Below are positions 43,601 through 52,052 of a stretch of 64,000 nt of DNA, piece by piece. This DNA is from Deltaproteobacteria bacterium. GTDB taxonomy: Bacteria; Desulfobacterota; Desulfuromonadia; Geobacterales; Geobacteraceae. The notes below the pieces were generated by a model, which had not been told where the DNA came from, searched no databases, and was given only the letters and a program-made list of their open reading frames with translations. Each line of letters opens with the position of its first letter. The first letter of the stretch is position 1. Where the stretch lies: positions 1 to 64,000 of the forward strand of contig JAJZUC010000003.1 in assembly GCA_021847245.1 (NCBI GenBank). Direction: 5' to 3'. A program made the position numbers and the translations under genes.

Positions 43601-43851
43601 GAGCCGTTGCCGGTACCCAGAGCCTTCGATGCCAGAGAGAGACACCCGAAAAAAATTCCGGCCACTATCGAGATGGCGTAGAGCGACTTGTAGGTGCTGT
43701 CACCGAAGATCAGCGCCAGCTTGTTGAAGGCGTTCACCACCGCGTCGAACCCGCCATAGACATAGAAATCCATGGTCGTGGCGAAGGCCGCGCTTGGAAT
43801 GGCGAGAATAAGAAGGGCAATGGCGATCCTAGACGTTGTTCGCATCGACAT
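40642..43851 (-). CDS. traG: TraG, F-type mating-pair stabilisation protein
   Basis: This 1069-aa protein has the TraG N-terminal architecture. A signal-like start (IAIALLILAIPSAAFATTMD) is followed by FYVYGGFDAVVNAFNKLALI, several transmembrane segments in the first 150 residues, and a second membrane block around 345-470. The C-terminal 550 residues are a soluble periplasmic region rich in Ser, Ala and Gln. In F, TraG works in pilus assembly and in holding mating cells together. The ATG at 43851 lies inside the end of the preceding gene; an ATG six bases on is an alternative. Confidence 0.88.
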   Translation of the reverse strand: MSMRTTSRIAIALLILAIPSAAFATTMDFYVYGGFDAVVNAFNKLALIFGDSTYKSLYAISIVAGIFFGCLSLASKALGTGNGSPMAWLVPSLIGIMVYLALVVPKGTLQIYDPVYNKNQAVGSIPEGVVVVAGILNTIERGLVEIVSTSGDPMSYQTQAGGKGFLGLAQLTSLPLSASDSNLDASLRRYVKDCVTYELMRPGSSLSVDELRKTTTSFTTSLQKAQNPAVWTVYYDSSTPNGQTLTCTDAWTNITAALTPASLSNNISAVCASLGYDVTDAASLNQCKTVLENVNDGTTLGAASLDDFLKQAYISQRLEEVFRSGDATGATNYQFLLSASGAMKAANEWLPILRAVLTAIAVGLLPFLALFIPTPFIGKAVGLIAGLFVWLTAWGVTDAIVHQFAVDYANKTYELVRQNRLGMDALYFFPDQTVKILGMFGTLRMSGMMLATVITGMLVKFGGHAMAMMSGSLAGQIQSAGTRAAHEIEDPAGRASAIQRNVSAMPAQAWANEHSFWSRGSAAKSHMDMNTGSGLALGTEGFSQGYNSMQTSMGTTDAFVKSGDPRASAALGTAMLKAPTGQFSTNAGQEWIRHASPDGKMATLTSGSQKLALSNGRLTDANGMHLGIKYNEGIKAGYSVARSNAESEAIRYDMATGRSFLSTLSNNEGTTSVSGIAQKYGVSKGMAHELNKTLANTASIIGNKSTAIRDEHGNMVSKDAFGQFVATAEAGTPFGTIAPIKISASGQGGYKVSAQTKEGTTHTYTVDVADKKGVERSVGEAWRDTTSKLRSMELSSNDQKAISEMLQVSETESSTTQASQAWNKAKTLERKETEETSHAVQASQEYDAALIGWYGDKYYGNVASEQRYAEAASDLNLLATRADKGAINKVFGDFIEEKALAPAPVTVRGDKPPVEAPGAAPESLERVSQMVSDANSRIEAGRASMDRPKAIPDNIRERIAGSSPSVGIGKPNPQLKRYMNLMKENVETGGKEMERITASIVGPLAQMAPFIPLVPPTARGAGEGRLPDNKITDFDPKVMTDTFMGGAIFKKSGIAKPGLPSKFTIGGEK

Positions 43852-44569
43852 TCACTACCCCTGCGGCGATAAGCCTGCGGTTCCTGATCCAGGCAAACGC
43901 CATGGCGATGAGCGGGATGATGATGAACACGGCCGTCGAGACCAGGATGAAATATGCGGAAGTGAGGAAGATCCCCTTGAATCCCTGCACCCAGTAGTAG
44001 ATGGCCGCAACCGTTTTGGAAGACGCCCTGGCATGGTAAAGTTTCTCCGTCACCCAGAGGATGTTCTTGTCCGTGAAGACCTTGAAGTAGATGAAATGGA
44101 AGGCGATGAATGCCAGAACCGCCTTCAGCACCGCACCCACCGTCATCCCGCCGAGAAGGTTCAGTACCATAGCCCTCGTGTACCCGCCGATATAGCAGGT
44201 GGCCGTCTTCGCCATGAAGATCGCGTAGCCGAGGGAAAATCCGAGGGCGAGAAGGAAGGCGCTGAACTTGTCGAACATGGTCGGCGTGGGGTCTCCGAAC
44301 ATGGGGATGTACTGCTCGATGACCCCGATCGCGACCGGCGTCAGGAGCGCTGTCACGATCCCGGAGGCGAAGGAACTGCGGAACCCCACCTCCATGAATT
44401 CAAGCCGCTGTTTGGTGGTGAGGAAACGGGAATTAGTCATGCAGCCACCGAGCTCGTTGGCGAAGTTCTGATCGATGTAGGAAATCGCCTCCAGAAGCCC
44501 CCGGGGGTGGATCTCGTTGCTCTGCGGCACCGGCATCACGTCCGGCGAGCCGCCACTCTGTTTCGACAT
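43829..44569 (-). CDS. multi-pass membrane protein of the transfer operon (246 aa)
   Basis: The ATG follows ATAGGAGGATAGCA, a good ribosome binding site. The first 60 residues are soluble. About five hydrophobic segments follow, including GIVTALLTPVAIGVIEQYIP, FSAFLLALGFSLGYAIFMA, LLGGMTVGAVLKAVLAFIAF and LTSAYFILVSTAVFIIIPLI. It ends inside the traG start. It does not match a named F-system Tra protein that I recognise, so it may be a lineage-specific part of the mating apparatus. Confidence 0.7.
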   Translation of the reverse strand: MSKQSGGSPDVMPVPQSNEIHPRGLLEAISYIDQNFANELGGCMTNSRFLTTKQRLEFMEVGFRSSFASGIVTALLTPVAIGVIEQYIPMFGDPTPTMFDKFSAFLLALGFSLGYAIFMAKTATCYIGGYTRAMVLNLLGGMTVGAVLKAVLAFIAFHFIYFKVFTDKNILWVTEKLYHARASSKTVAAIYYWVQGFKGIFLTSAYFILVSTAVFIIIPLIAMAFAWIRNRRLIAAGVVNVDANNV

Positions 44570-44579
44570 TGCTATCCTC

Positions 44580-44831
44580 CTATCCGGCCAGTGACCTGAC
44601 CAGGTTCATGACGCCGCCGCCGTAGGCAACGATGGACGCGAGAATGAGACAGATGGCTGCCAGGGTCGGATTCCTCTGCCGCACCCCGACCCAGAAGGCC
44701 AGGAAGATGAAGGCGATGAACAGGAACCTCCCCCAGAAGCCGAAGAGGGCCGTGGCGAAGAGTTTCTGCCAGAACCCGGTGTATTCCGCCTGCCCCATGT
44801 AGTGCAGGGGATTCAGTTTTTCGATGGGCAT
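44580..44831 (-). CDS. small two-helix membrane protein (83 aa)
   Basis: MPIEKLNPLHYMGQAEYTGF leads into two hydrophobic stretches, LFATALFGFWGRFLFIAFIF and LAAICLILASIVAYGGGVMN. It has a short charged loop between them (VGVRQRNPT). The ATG follows GAGAGGTGACGGT. Lying between the signal-peptidase-like gene and another membrane protein in the transfer operon, it is probably a structural or assembly component. No family was recognised. Confidence 0.6.
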   Translation of the reverse strand: MPIEKLNPLHYMGQAEYTGFWQKLFATALFGFWGRFLFIAFIFLAFWVGVRQRNPTLAAICLILASIVAYGGGVMNLVRSLAG

Positions 44832-44842
44832 ACCGTCACCTC

Positions 44843-45337
44843 TCAGAAAATGGGATACGCTTTCGCCCTGATCCGGCTTTTCTCCACCAAGCCGAAATAG
44901 CGGGAGTCGTAGCTGTCCTTGTGCTGGCCGATTACGAACATGAAGCCTGCCGGGATCGGGCCATTGAAAACGAAGCTCTCGAGCCTCTCCCCCTTGAGGG
45001 AGACGTCCTTGGCCCGGACCAGGTACTTGCCGTTGCAGTAGTAGCTTTTCGTCTCGTCCACGGTCAGGATGTCACCTTCGTCGCAGCCGAGGATCTTCAT
45101 CAGGTCCGAGACCTCACCCCGGGCGAGGCTGGTTACCCGTTCAGGATAGTGAAAGAGCACGTAGTCGCCCTTTCTCACCTTGTCCGGGTCCCTGGCGAGC
45201 CAGTAGACCCGGTGCTTGAGGGAAGGGGTGAGGGTCACGCTGATCCTGCTGGGGAGCTGGCTGCCGACAACGACTATCAGTGCGATGAACAGCCAGACCC
45301 TCCAATCCCGGTAATCAAGGCTTGATCGTTTCGGCAT
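44843..45337 (-). CDS. TraF-type S26 signal peptidase
   Basis: This 164-aa protein has one membrane anchor (about residues 13-30, VWLFIALIVVVGSQ), then LTPSLKHRVYW with the likely catalytic Ser39 and a Lys near 81 (SDLMKILGCDEGD). SYDSRYFGLV near the end is the family's C-terminal signature. The S26C (TraF of RP4) group matures or cyclises conjugative pilins. The start at 45337 (GGTGG upstream) gives a normal-length protein; a longer frame exists. Having it in an F-type operon suggests the TraA pilin may be processed by it. It is not the F-plasmid TraF. Confidence 0.82.
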   Translation of the reverse strand: MPKRSSLDYRDWRVWLFIALIVVVGSQLPSRISVTLTPSLKHRVYWLARDPDKVRKGDYVLFHYPERVTSLARGEVSDLMKILGCDEGDILTVDETKSYYCNGKYLVRAKDVSLKGERLESFVFNGPIPAGFMFVIGQHKDSYDSRYFGLVEKSRIRAKAYPIF

Positions 45338-45731
45338 TTCGAACCACCGCGTCACCCATGATGACGACCCTGTTCTTCGGGATCGCGGTGACCACCGCCT
45401 CGAGCCGGTCAAAGCTCTTCCTCAGATCGTCATCGCTCATCTTGCCCGCCAGGTAGTTTTCCCGCTGGGCCTCGATGTATCCCTTGACGTCAACGGCCAC
45501 GACCTTCTGGGCATACCAGCGGTCGTAACAGAACAGGGTGGCCACCGACGTGAGGGTCGAGACGGCCAGGCAGAGCGCCACCAGTCCAAAGAGCCCAGCC
45601 GGTTTCGCCACGGGCCGTTTCTTTTCGAGTGTTCGCTTTTTTGGATCATCTTTGTGCTCCAAGTTAGTTCCCATTTCCGCGTCCAATTTCATCTCCTTTG
45701 AAGTCACCCATTCACTATCCAAAATCTCCAC
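45315..45731 (-). CDS. trbI: TrbI-like inner-membrane protein
   Basis: This 138-aa protein has a basic N-terminus, one membrane helix (about residues 47-69, LFGLVALCLAVSTLTSVATL) and a periplasmic part with DVKGYIEAQRENYLAGKMSD. It ends IPKNRVVIMGDAVV. Size, topology and its place between trbC and the peptidase gene fit F-type TrbI, which affects pilus extension and retraction. The start is uncertain: GTG at 45731, or a TTG at 45686 after AAAGGAG. Confidence 0.65.
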   Translation of the reverse strand: MEILDSEWVTSKEMKLDAEMGTNLEHKDDPKKRTLEKKRPVAKPAGLFGLVALCLAVSTLTSVATLFCYDRWYAQKVVAVDVKGYIEAQRENYLAGKMSDDDLRKSFDRLEAVVTAIPKNRVVIMGDAVVRNAETIKP

Positions 45732-45747
45732 CTTAATTGGTGCATAG

Positions 45748-46737
45748 TCACTGCCGAGCGGCCGACAGGGCCGACACGAGACCCTTCAGGGAAGGGGAAC
45801 CAGTTTCCCTGCCGATCAGCTCCAGGATGTATTCCAGGCTCGCGTCGCCGTAGACCGTGAAGCTCTCCGCCAGTTTCGCGTTCCGGGCATCCCCCTCGCT
45901 CAATCCGGGGTCCTCGGCCTTCACCCCCTGCGCGTAGACGACCGCCGGCACCTTCTCGATGCCGTATCTACGAAAGAGAAGGGGATCGACGATCATGCTC
46001 GCCGGCCGCATCCGGCAGTCGCTCCCGGAAGGATCGCAGTCCGGATCTTCCTTCAGGACGCTTCCCACAAAGTCGATGGCCGGCTGGATCTTCGCCATCC
46101 CTCCGACGAACCCCCTCATGACCAGCGTGATCCGGGGGTCGTGGAGACGGGCGACTGAGGCGGCATAGTTGCGCACCGTCTGAAGCGGAATCGACGAGGA
46201 AACGAATACGTAGATCCTCTCGGTCTCGAAGAGCTTTCCCTTCCTCTCTTGCGCCAGGGTGTCGGGGTAAAACTTGCCAATGCTTTCCCCGAAGAGTTCG
46301 GCCTTGATCCTCTCCGTCTCGCTCTTCAGGCGCCCCTGGAACTCCGGCGAGCGGTAATAGTTGTCGAGTTTCCCGGCAGCCTTCTCCATCTCGACCTTGC
46401 TGGGGTTTTGGGGTATCGTCAGCGCCCCCGCCTGTCGGTCGGCCCGGGCGAGGCTCGACGAGATGTCAGGCACTCCCATCTCCTCCACCCGCACTTCCTT
46501 CCAGAATTTCCCGTCCACGAAAACCTTCACCGTCTCCCGTGCGACGCCGACAAAGGCTCGACCGGGCTTCCCCTCACAGACTCCGGCCTGTCTCAGGTAA
46601 ACGGTTTCACCCTCCACCTTTTCCGGGACGTAGCAAGCGTCCGGCGTTGCGATATACCCCGCTTTCCCAGCGGCAGATACCGAATAGGGACACGCGAGGA
46701 TCGCGGCAATCATCAGTTGAGGCCATAGCCGACGCAA
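45748..46737 (-). CDS. trbC: TrbC, F-type pilin assembly protein
   Basis: The C-terminal half matches TrbC: IYVFVSSSIPLQTVRNYAAS, LVMRGFVGGMAKIQPAIDFV, and VDPLLFRRYGIEKVPAVVYA. This thioredoxin-like domain lacks a CxxC. The N-terminal part (YIATPDACYVPEKVEGETVY) is extra relative to F TrbC and may be a fused secreted domain. I chose a TTG at 46737 with AAGGAGG upstream, which gives a full signal peptide (RRLWPQLMIAAILACPYSVSA). An ATG at 46713 overlapping the traU stop (TGATG) is the alternative. Periplasmic. Confidence 0.82.
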   Translation of the reverse strand: MRRLWPQLMIAAILACPYSVSAAGKAGYIATPDACYVPEKVEGETVYLRQAGVCEGKPGRAFVGVARETVKVFVDGKFWKEVRVEEMGVPDISSSLARADRQAGALTIPQNPSKVEMEKAAGKLDNYYRSPEFQGRLKSETERIKAELFGESIGKFYPDTLAQERKGKLFETERIYVFVSSSIPLQTVRNYAASVARLHDPRITLVMRGFVGGMAKIQPAIDFVGSVLKEDPDCDPSGSDCRMRPASMIVDPLLFRRYGIEKVPAVVYAQGVKAEDPGLSEGDARNAKLAESFTVYGDASLEYILELIGRETGSPSLKGLVSALSAARQ

Positions 46738-47732
46738 CAGACCCTCCTTCTCGTCATCGACCAGAGAAAATTGTCGGGGGAATTGGCGCCGGCCCCCCAA
46801 GGCGGATTCTTTCCCGAACCCCAGATCATAGCGGGCCTGCCGATGGGATTGCATGCGGTGCCGCGGACCGGCCGAGCGATCTGCAGGCGGTAGTTGCTCT
46901 TCACGAGGATCGGGGTGATGACCCCGCCCGAGGAGCACTGGTTGATGCCTGTATCGAACAGGAGCGATTCACGCCCCAGCTTGAAGAGCATCCTCGCGGC
47001 GAGTCCGGCGTTGACGCTCAGCGGGTCGCTGGAGTCCACGCTCCCGGTCAAGGGATAGAAGGAGCCCCACGACCCCATGCACCAGAACAGAGGGTCGATG
47101 GGGTTGGTGACCGTGGCAGCTACGCTGTCGGCAACGCAGGCGACCTGGGAAACGGGGTTGGCGAACAGGAGCGCCTCCGGATTGATGATGAAGGAGAGGC
47201 TGTCATCGTTCCACATGGGGTCCACCTCCGTCATGTAGGCGAGATCGAATCCCCCCTGCTCGGCGCAGGGAAAGTCCATAAAGAGCTTCAGGATCGACCA
47301 GGCCGGGAAGGTATAGTAGTGGGCCTGCTGGAACGAGTAAGCGTTGTCACTGTAGGCCGGCCCGTTGGAAGTGCCGGAGGAAAACCCCGGTTTCGGGTTG
47401 TCCATGCCGGTCCCCAGGATCGGAAAGCAGTAAGGGTCCTTCACCGTTTCGATCATCCGGGCATGTTCCCAGAAGGCAACCGAGAGTCCGGCAATGATCC
47501 CCTGCTTGCTGTCGGGGCAGACACAGGTGGGAGTGGTGATGTTACCCGGGGCCGACTCCTGCCCCATGCCGAATGAGACGCTGCCGATCTGGGCCGGGAA
47601 CATGCACTGCCAGCAGATGTCGGTGACCGGGTTGATTGCTGTCCCCTTGCAGACGGTTGCGGCCTCGGTAAAGGCGGCGGGGAGTAATATCCCGGCTGCA
47701 AGTGCCAGTAGGACGGTAAAGCGTCTTGTCAT
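46713..47732 (-). CDS. traU: TraU, mating-pair formation protein
   Basis: This 339-aa exported protein has signal peptide MTRRFTVLLALAAGILLPAA and a Cys-rich mature part. Typical TraU features are INPVTDICWQCMFPAQIGSV, TPTCVCPDSKQ, FWEHARMIETVKDPYCFPIL and PLFWCMGSWGSFYP. The protein ends NPIGRPAMIWGSGKNPPWG and RRVCCVGYG. The many cysteines suggest disulfide-dependent folding in the periplasm, with the DsbC-like protein of the same operon as a likely helper. Start after AAGGAAG. Confidence 0.93.
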   Translation of the reverse strand: MTRRFTVLLALAAGILLPAAFTEAATVCKGTAINPVTDICWQCMFPAQIGSVSFGMGQESAPGNITTPTCVCPDSKQGIIAGLSVAFWEHARMIETVKDPYCFPILGTGMDNPKPGFSSGTSNGPAYSDNAYSFQQAHYYTFPAWSILKLFMDFPCAEQGGFDLAYMTEVDPMWNDDSLSFIINPEALLFANPVSQVACVADSVAATVTNPIDPLFWCMGSWGSFYPLTGSVDSSDPLSVNAGLAARMLFKLGRESLLFDTGINQCSSGGVITPILVKSNYRLQIARPVRGTACNPIGRPAMIWGSGKNPPWGAGANSPDNFLWSMTRRRVCCVGYGLN

Positions 47733-47768
47733 TTCATCTTCCTTTCTGCCTTCCGGAAACCTGACGGC

Positions 47769-48368
47769 TCATCGCGGCACCGCGAATTCGTTGACTACCA
47801 TGACTTTTCCCTCCTGCCTGACAATCGAAGGGACCGCCTCCAACCGCAGCCGATCGACGATCGCGCCGTCGGCATAGAACAGGGGGACGTCGAGCCTCTT
47901 TCCCAGGCTCCGGTAATAGCCCTCGGTGAGAAGAAGCATCACGTCGATGCGTCCGTTGTATTCCGACGATGCGAACCATTTCACCTGCGCCGGATCGTTC
48001 CCGTTTATCACTACCAGGGTCTTGGTGAAGGTGATGTAATCGAGAGGGTTGAAGGTGTACCCTTGTGGGTAGAGTACGCCCCCCTTGCCGTCCGGAATAT
48101 CCGTCGCCAGGGTCCAGGTCATGTCCACCGGAAACCTTCTGTCCTTGGCAGCGCGTGGCAGGAGCACCCGATCCTGCGGACCGTCGTAGTCTTCGATAGC
48201 CTTCCTTCTTACGACCTTGCTCCAGTCGACGCCTTTCGCCCGCTGCTCGATCTCGGTCAGGGCGTCCCGCTCGGCGATCTGGTATGTCGCTCCGACCGTA
48301 CTCAGGTTTCTGGCATCGGTTGTGGTCGCCACGAACAGCGCCGTTGCCATGACGATAACGCCCTTCAT
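47769..48368 (-). CDS. traW: TraW, pilus assembly protein
   Basis: This 199-aa exported protein has signal MKGVIVMATALFVATTTDA. It continues NLSTVGATYQIAERDALTEI, then RVLLPRAAKDRRFPVDMTWT and GVLYPQGYTFNPLDYITFTK, the TraW signature. It ends RLEAVPSIVRQEGKVMVVNE. The ATG at 48368 overlaps the traN stop (TGATG). TraW and TrbC act together in F pilus assembly, and both genes lie near each other here, with traU between. Confidence 0.9.
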   Translation of the reverse strand: MKGVIVMATALFVATTTDARNLSTVGATYQIAERDALTEIEQRAKGVDWSKVVRRKAIEDYDGPQDRVLLPRAAKDRRFPVDMTWTLATDIPDGKGGVLYPQGYTFNPLDYITFTKTLVVINGNDPAQVKWFASSEYNGRIDVMLLLTEGYYRSLGKRLDVPLFYADGAIVDRLRLEAVPSIVRQEGKVMVVNEFAVPR

Positions 48369-51300
48369 CAGTTGGCCCCCGTCGTTGCCTGGAATTTCTG
48401 CTCCACCCGGTTCTGGATCGATGTCTGGGCTCCCTGGATTTTCGTCGCCAGGTCCTTCTGGATGTCGCCGAAGTACTCCGAGAGGTCGATGCGGGAGAAA
48501 TCCAGCGACTGGAACTCGTCCGGGGTGAAGCCACGGCAATTGGGGGAGCTGGGTGAACCCCAGGCGCCGTCCGCTCCGAACGACTGCAGTTGAGGCCGCC
48601 CCTGCTCGTGGATTATCCGCGCCATCTTGGTGTTGAAGCAGCAGTACCCCTTCGCCTTCTGGACGCAGCCGACCAGCGGCCACTTCTTCTCGCAGTAATC
48701 GCCGATGTAGTGGCAATCCTTGGACGCGGCCTGCATTCCGGTCTGGATGTCTCCCTGGTCGCAGCCGCTTCCCATGAGGACCTTCATGACCACCATGACG
48801 ACGATCGCCACGGCGATCGTGGCCGGATTCAGCAACGCTCCCACGTATGCCTGCAGGCCGGAACCGATTGCCGCGGCTCCAGTGGTTCCGCTTGCCGCGG
48901 CCGTGGACACGCCGGTGGCGACGGCGCCGCTTACGGTCGTGGTGCCGGTTGCGGTCACGATGCCAACCGATGTTGTGCCGACCAGGGGGGTGAGGGTGGC
49001 CGCTCCGCTCGTAACCAGATTCGAGTAGTAGGCCACCTGGCCGATTTCGTAGGCGGTCTGGATGCCGTTGGCGACCATGGAGATGTTGCTCCCCATGTCG
49101 TCCGTGCCGATGCTGTCGCTTTCGCAGCAGTTGTTGATCATCCCCACGGTGAGTCCAGGCGGCCGGCAGCGGGAAGCCTTGCCGTTGAAGACGAAGAGCT
49201 GGTCGAGGCAGTTGCCGTTCTGGTCCCGCTGGCCGTCGTCCTGCATCATCGACTCGTCCATGATCGTCGTCTCTTCGGTACCGCTAGTCCCTGCGGTGAA
49301 GCACTGATTAGGCGAGCACTGCATGGCCCCGTTGTTGTCCATGCAGGTGTACTGGGTCCCGAGGGGACAGGTGTTCATTCCCAGGAAGCAGCTATGGACC
49401 GTCGTATTGTAGATTCCGTCGCCGGTGCAGATCGGCACCGCCTCGCATTTCTCGACGGGAAGGCCGTTGTAAGCAGTCCCGGTCGGACAGTCGTGCTGCG
49501 CCTCGGAAACGCACTTGTCGAGAGTGCCGGAAAAGGCCACGGTCGCCGCCTGCGAAAAGCCGTCAGGCTTGGGGCACGAGACCGCTTGCAGACATTTGAA
49601 ATCCGGCTGGCTCCAGGCATAGGAGCCGCAGTTTCTCGTCAGGGCGCCGAGACAGAGATTGAACGTGGCGTCGTAGACCCCGGAGGAACAGACCGGCGCC
49701 GAATAGCAGACATTGGCGCCGCTGTCGAAGGCATAGGTGCCGCAGTCCTTCGTCACGGTCGCCTCGCAGACATCCGTCCCGGTGTTGAGGACACCTCCCG
49801 GACAGGAAGGTGACTTGACGCAGGTGTTCGATGCGGTGTCGAGGCGAAAGCCGTCGTCGCAGAGCAGGGAGGCCGGGGCGTAACAGGTATGGGTCGTGCT
49901 GTCGAAGGAACCGGAGGGACAGGTCGGGTTCTGGTAGCAGACGCTTCCCGACAGGGTGTAGCCGGCATTGCAGGCGTTTACCGGGGCGGAACAAATATAA
50001 AGGCCGGACTGGGTGCAGTCGGTGATGCCGGTCTGGTTCCCCCATTGGGTAGTTATCGTTACGCATTGGGTAGTGGTGGGGGGAGCCGTGAGCGTATAGC
50101 CCGCGGGGCACGAAACGAACTCCGACAGGTCGGCGCTTGCCGCCGCGCCGGTCGTGTAGGACTTGGAAGCGGGGTATCGCACCTCTCCGGAACAGGAGTA
50201 GTAGGTGTAGTAGCTTCCACTCTCCCAGTCATAAGCCTGGGTCGGACACCCCATGCAGTAGGGAGACCCTGAATCGTAATCGTAGAACAGGGTGTAGCCG
50301 GGATCGCAGTAGGGGGAGTAATAGTCGTAGTTCCAGTCGAAGATGGTGGCGACCACGGTGAGGGTGTTGCCGCTCCTGGTCTGGGTCAGGTCCGTTCCGG
50401 CCCGGCACCACCCATTCCAGTGCGGCCGGTCGCAGCCGCAGTTTCCAGCGCCACCCCAGGCGCACTCCTTTTTGAGCACGACCTGGCCGTTCTGCAGGAT
50501 GAAGTCGAAGCTGAGACTGTCGAGAGCCGGCGGAGAGGTCGAGTACTGGGTTATTCCGGTGCTCGTGTTTCCTCTGGCCTTGTACTTGATGATCTCCGTC
50601 TTGCCGGTGATCGGTTGGGTGTATCCGGTGATGGTGGTTGCCGACGTTTCGCACCGGTTGGTGATGCCGTTGAACGATGTGCCGCTCGGGCAGACCGGCT
50701 GCATCTCGCAGCGTCCGGTCGTGGCGCTGTAGTTGTACCCGGACGGGCACGAGATGGTGTACTGCTTCGTGCACAGGTCGTATGCGGGATTGTAGGATCC
50801 GGATGAGCAGACGGGAGAGCGCTGGCACTGTCCGGTGGCGGAGTTGTAGGAATAGCCATTGGCGGAGTCGCAGACCGGCATCCAGGCACGTTCGCACCGG
50901 TCACTGCTGGCGATGAACGAACCGCCGTCGTTGCATGTGGCGGACTTCACGCAGCGGTCGTAGGTTGGACTCGAGCTGTTGCCGTCGTAGGAGTATCCGG
51001 TCGGGCAGTCGTTCTGGACTAGCTTCTCGCAACGGTCGGTTACCGGATTGAATAGTCCGTTTTCCGGGCAATCGATCGACCGAACGCACTTGTCCAACGA
51101 CGGATCGTAGCTGTAGCCGCTCCCACAGGTGACGACGGCATCGGCTTGGCACATGTCCCGCGAGGTGTTCAAAGCGGAACCGCTGGGACAGATCGGGGCG
51201 GAATAGGTCTCCACGCAGTTGACGGACCCTACGGGACAGAAGAGCCCTTGGGTCGTCTGGATGCAGTTGGCTATCTCCCCCGGGTCGGCGGCGTAGCCGT

Positions 51301-52036
51301 TGTTGTTGAGATCCTGGCCGCAGACCGGCTTCGAGAGATCGGGACCACTCGTTCCGGTCGTCGGAGGTGTAGTGGTCGTGCCGTCTCCCGTTTGCGGAGG
51401 CGAAAACGAGGCGGCGCAATCGAGCACCCCGTCGAACTGGACGATCTGCCCGCTCCTCGTCCCGTCAAGCCCGCTCGTCCATTTGCCGTCTCCGCCCATG
51501 ACGACTGCCTGCGGGTCCTGTCCGCTGTACACTGGAGAAGCCCAGTTAGTGTAGGAAAGCGCGGAGCCGTCAACAGTGGTGAAACCGCTCGCGCCGTATT
51601 CCTTCCAGGCGTCAAGGTAGGTGCTTTTGGGCGTGGAGGCGCTTCCCAGGTACTTGCCGTACTGAGTGAGGATGAACTTCTCAGTGTCGGCGCTGTCGAT
51701 CTTCACCGGCTTTGCAGCTCCGAACTTGCCGAGCGAGAGGAGATTTTTCAGGGAGCCGGTGCTGTCGCCGGTCATGGTGTAGGCCCTGGTGATGTTGGCC
51801 GAGAAGTCGAAGAAAGTCTCCGTTTCGGAGGTGCCGCCGGTCGCCGCCGATTTTGCGATGGCGTAGGTCTTGCCGTTGTACGAGACGAAGGAGACGAGGG
51901 TGTCGCTGTAGCGGATCGTCGTGTTCGGGTTGATCTGATCCTGGCAGCTCACCGCGGCGAGGGCCGTCCGGGGGATGCCGCTGAGGGAGACGATCAGGGT
52001 TGCATGGATCATGGCGTATAGGATTCGGAACATCAT
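48368..52036 (-). CDS. traN: giant TraN, adhesin for mating-pair stabilisation
   Basis: This 1222-aa protein is about twice the length of F TraN. After a signal (MMFRILYAMIHATLIVSLSG) come 200 residues of unique sequence. About 20 copies follow of a Cys unit of the type C-P-x-G-x-x-x-(10 or so)-C, for example CPSGYNYSATTGRC and CGSGYSYDPSLDKC. The last 350 residues match the TraN C-terminus (CCESDSIGTDDMG, GYCCFNTKMARIIHEQGRPQ). TraN sits in the outer membrane and contacts the recipient. The repeats likely extend the adhesin and need many disulfides. Start after GAGGTGAG. Confidence 0.9.
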   Translation of the reverse strand: MMFRILYAMIHATLIVSLSGIPRTALAAVSCQDQINPNTTIRYSDTLVSFVSYNGKTYAIAKSAATGGTSETETFFDFSANITRAYTMTGDSTGSLKNLLSLGKFGAAKPVKIDSADTEKFILTQYGKYLGSASTPKSTYLDAWKEYGASGFTTVDGSALSYTNWASPVYSGQDPQAVVMGGDGKWTSGLDGTRSGQIVQFDGVLDCAASFSPPQTGDGTTTTPPTTGTSGPDLSKPVCGQDLNNNGYAADPGEIANCIQTTQGLFCPVGSVNCVETYSAPICPSGSALNTSRDMCQADAVVTCGSGYSYDPSLDKCVRSIDCPENGLFNPVTDRCEKLVQNDCPTGYSYDGNSSSPTYDRCVKSATCNDGGSFIASSDRCERAWMPVCDSANGYSYNSATGQCQRSPVCSSGSYNPAYDLCTKQYTISCPSGYNYSATTGRCEMQPVCPSGTSFNGITNRCETSATTITGYTQPITGKTEIIKYKARGNTSTGITQYSTSPPALDSLSFDFILQNGQVVLKKECAWGGAGNCGCDRPHWNGWCRAGTDLTQTRSGNTLTVVATIFDWNYDYYSPYCDPGYTLFYDYDSGSPYCMGCPTQAYDWESGSYYTYYSCSGEVRYPASKSYTTGAAASADLSEFVSCPAGYTLTAPPTTTQCVTITTQWGNQTGITDCTQSGLYICSAPVNACNAGYTLSGSVCYQNPTCPSGSFDSTTHTCYAPASLLCDDGFRLDTASNTCVKSPSCPGGVLNTGTDVCEATVTKDCGTYAFDSGANVCYSAPVCSSGVYDATFNLCLGALTRNCGSYAWSQPDFKCLQAVSCPKPDGFSQAATVAFSGTLDKCVSEAQHDCPTGTAYNGLPVEKCEAVPICTGDGIYNTTVHSCFLGMNTCPLGTQYTCMDNNGAMQCSPNQCFTAGTSGTEETTIMDESMMQDDGQRDQNGNCLDQLFVFNGKASRCRPPGLTVGMINNCCESDSIGTDDMGSNISMVANGIQTAYEIGQVAYYSNLVTSGAATLTPLVGTTSVGIVTATGTTTVSGAVATGVSTAAASGTTGAAAIGSGLQAYVGALLNPATIAVAIVVMVVMKVLMGSGCDQGDIQTGMQAASKDCHYIGDYCEKKWPLVGCVQKAKGYCCFNTKMARIIHEQGRPQLQSFGADGAWGSPSSPNCRGFTPDEFQSLDFSRIDLSEYFGDIQKDLATKIQGAQTSIQNRVEQKFQATTGAN

Positions 52037-52052
52037 GCTGTCTCACCTCGAC

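Noticed and set aside
44843-45412. Longer start for the S26 peptidase
   Set aside because: The extra 25 residues are Arg/Ser-rich shadow of the upstream gene; the ATG at 45337 has a better site and gives a normal anchor.
48590-49813. 407-codon + strand open frame opposite traN
   Set aside because: Arg/Gly/Ala-rich shadow with no recognisable domain or ribosome binding site.
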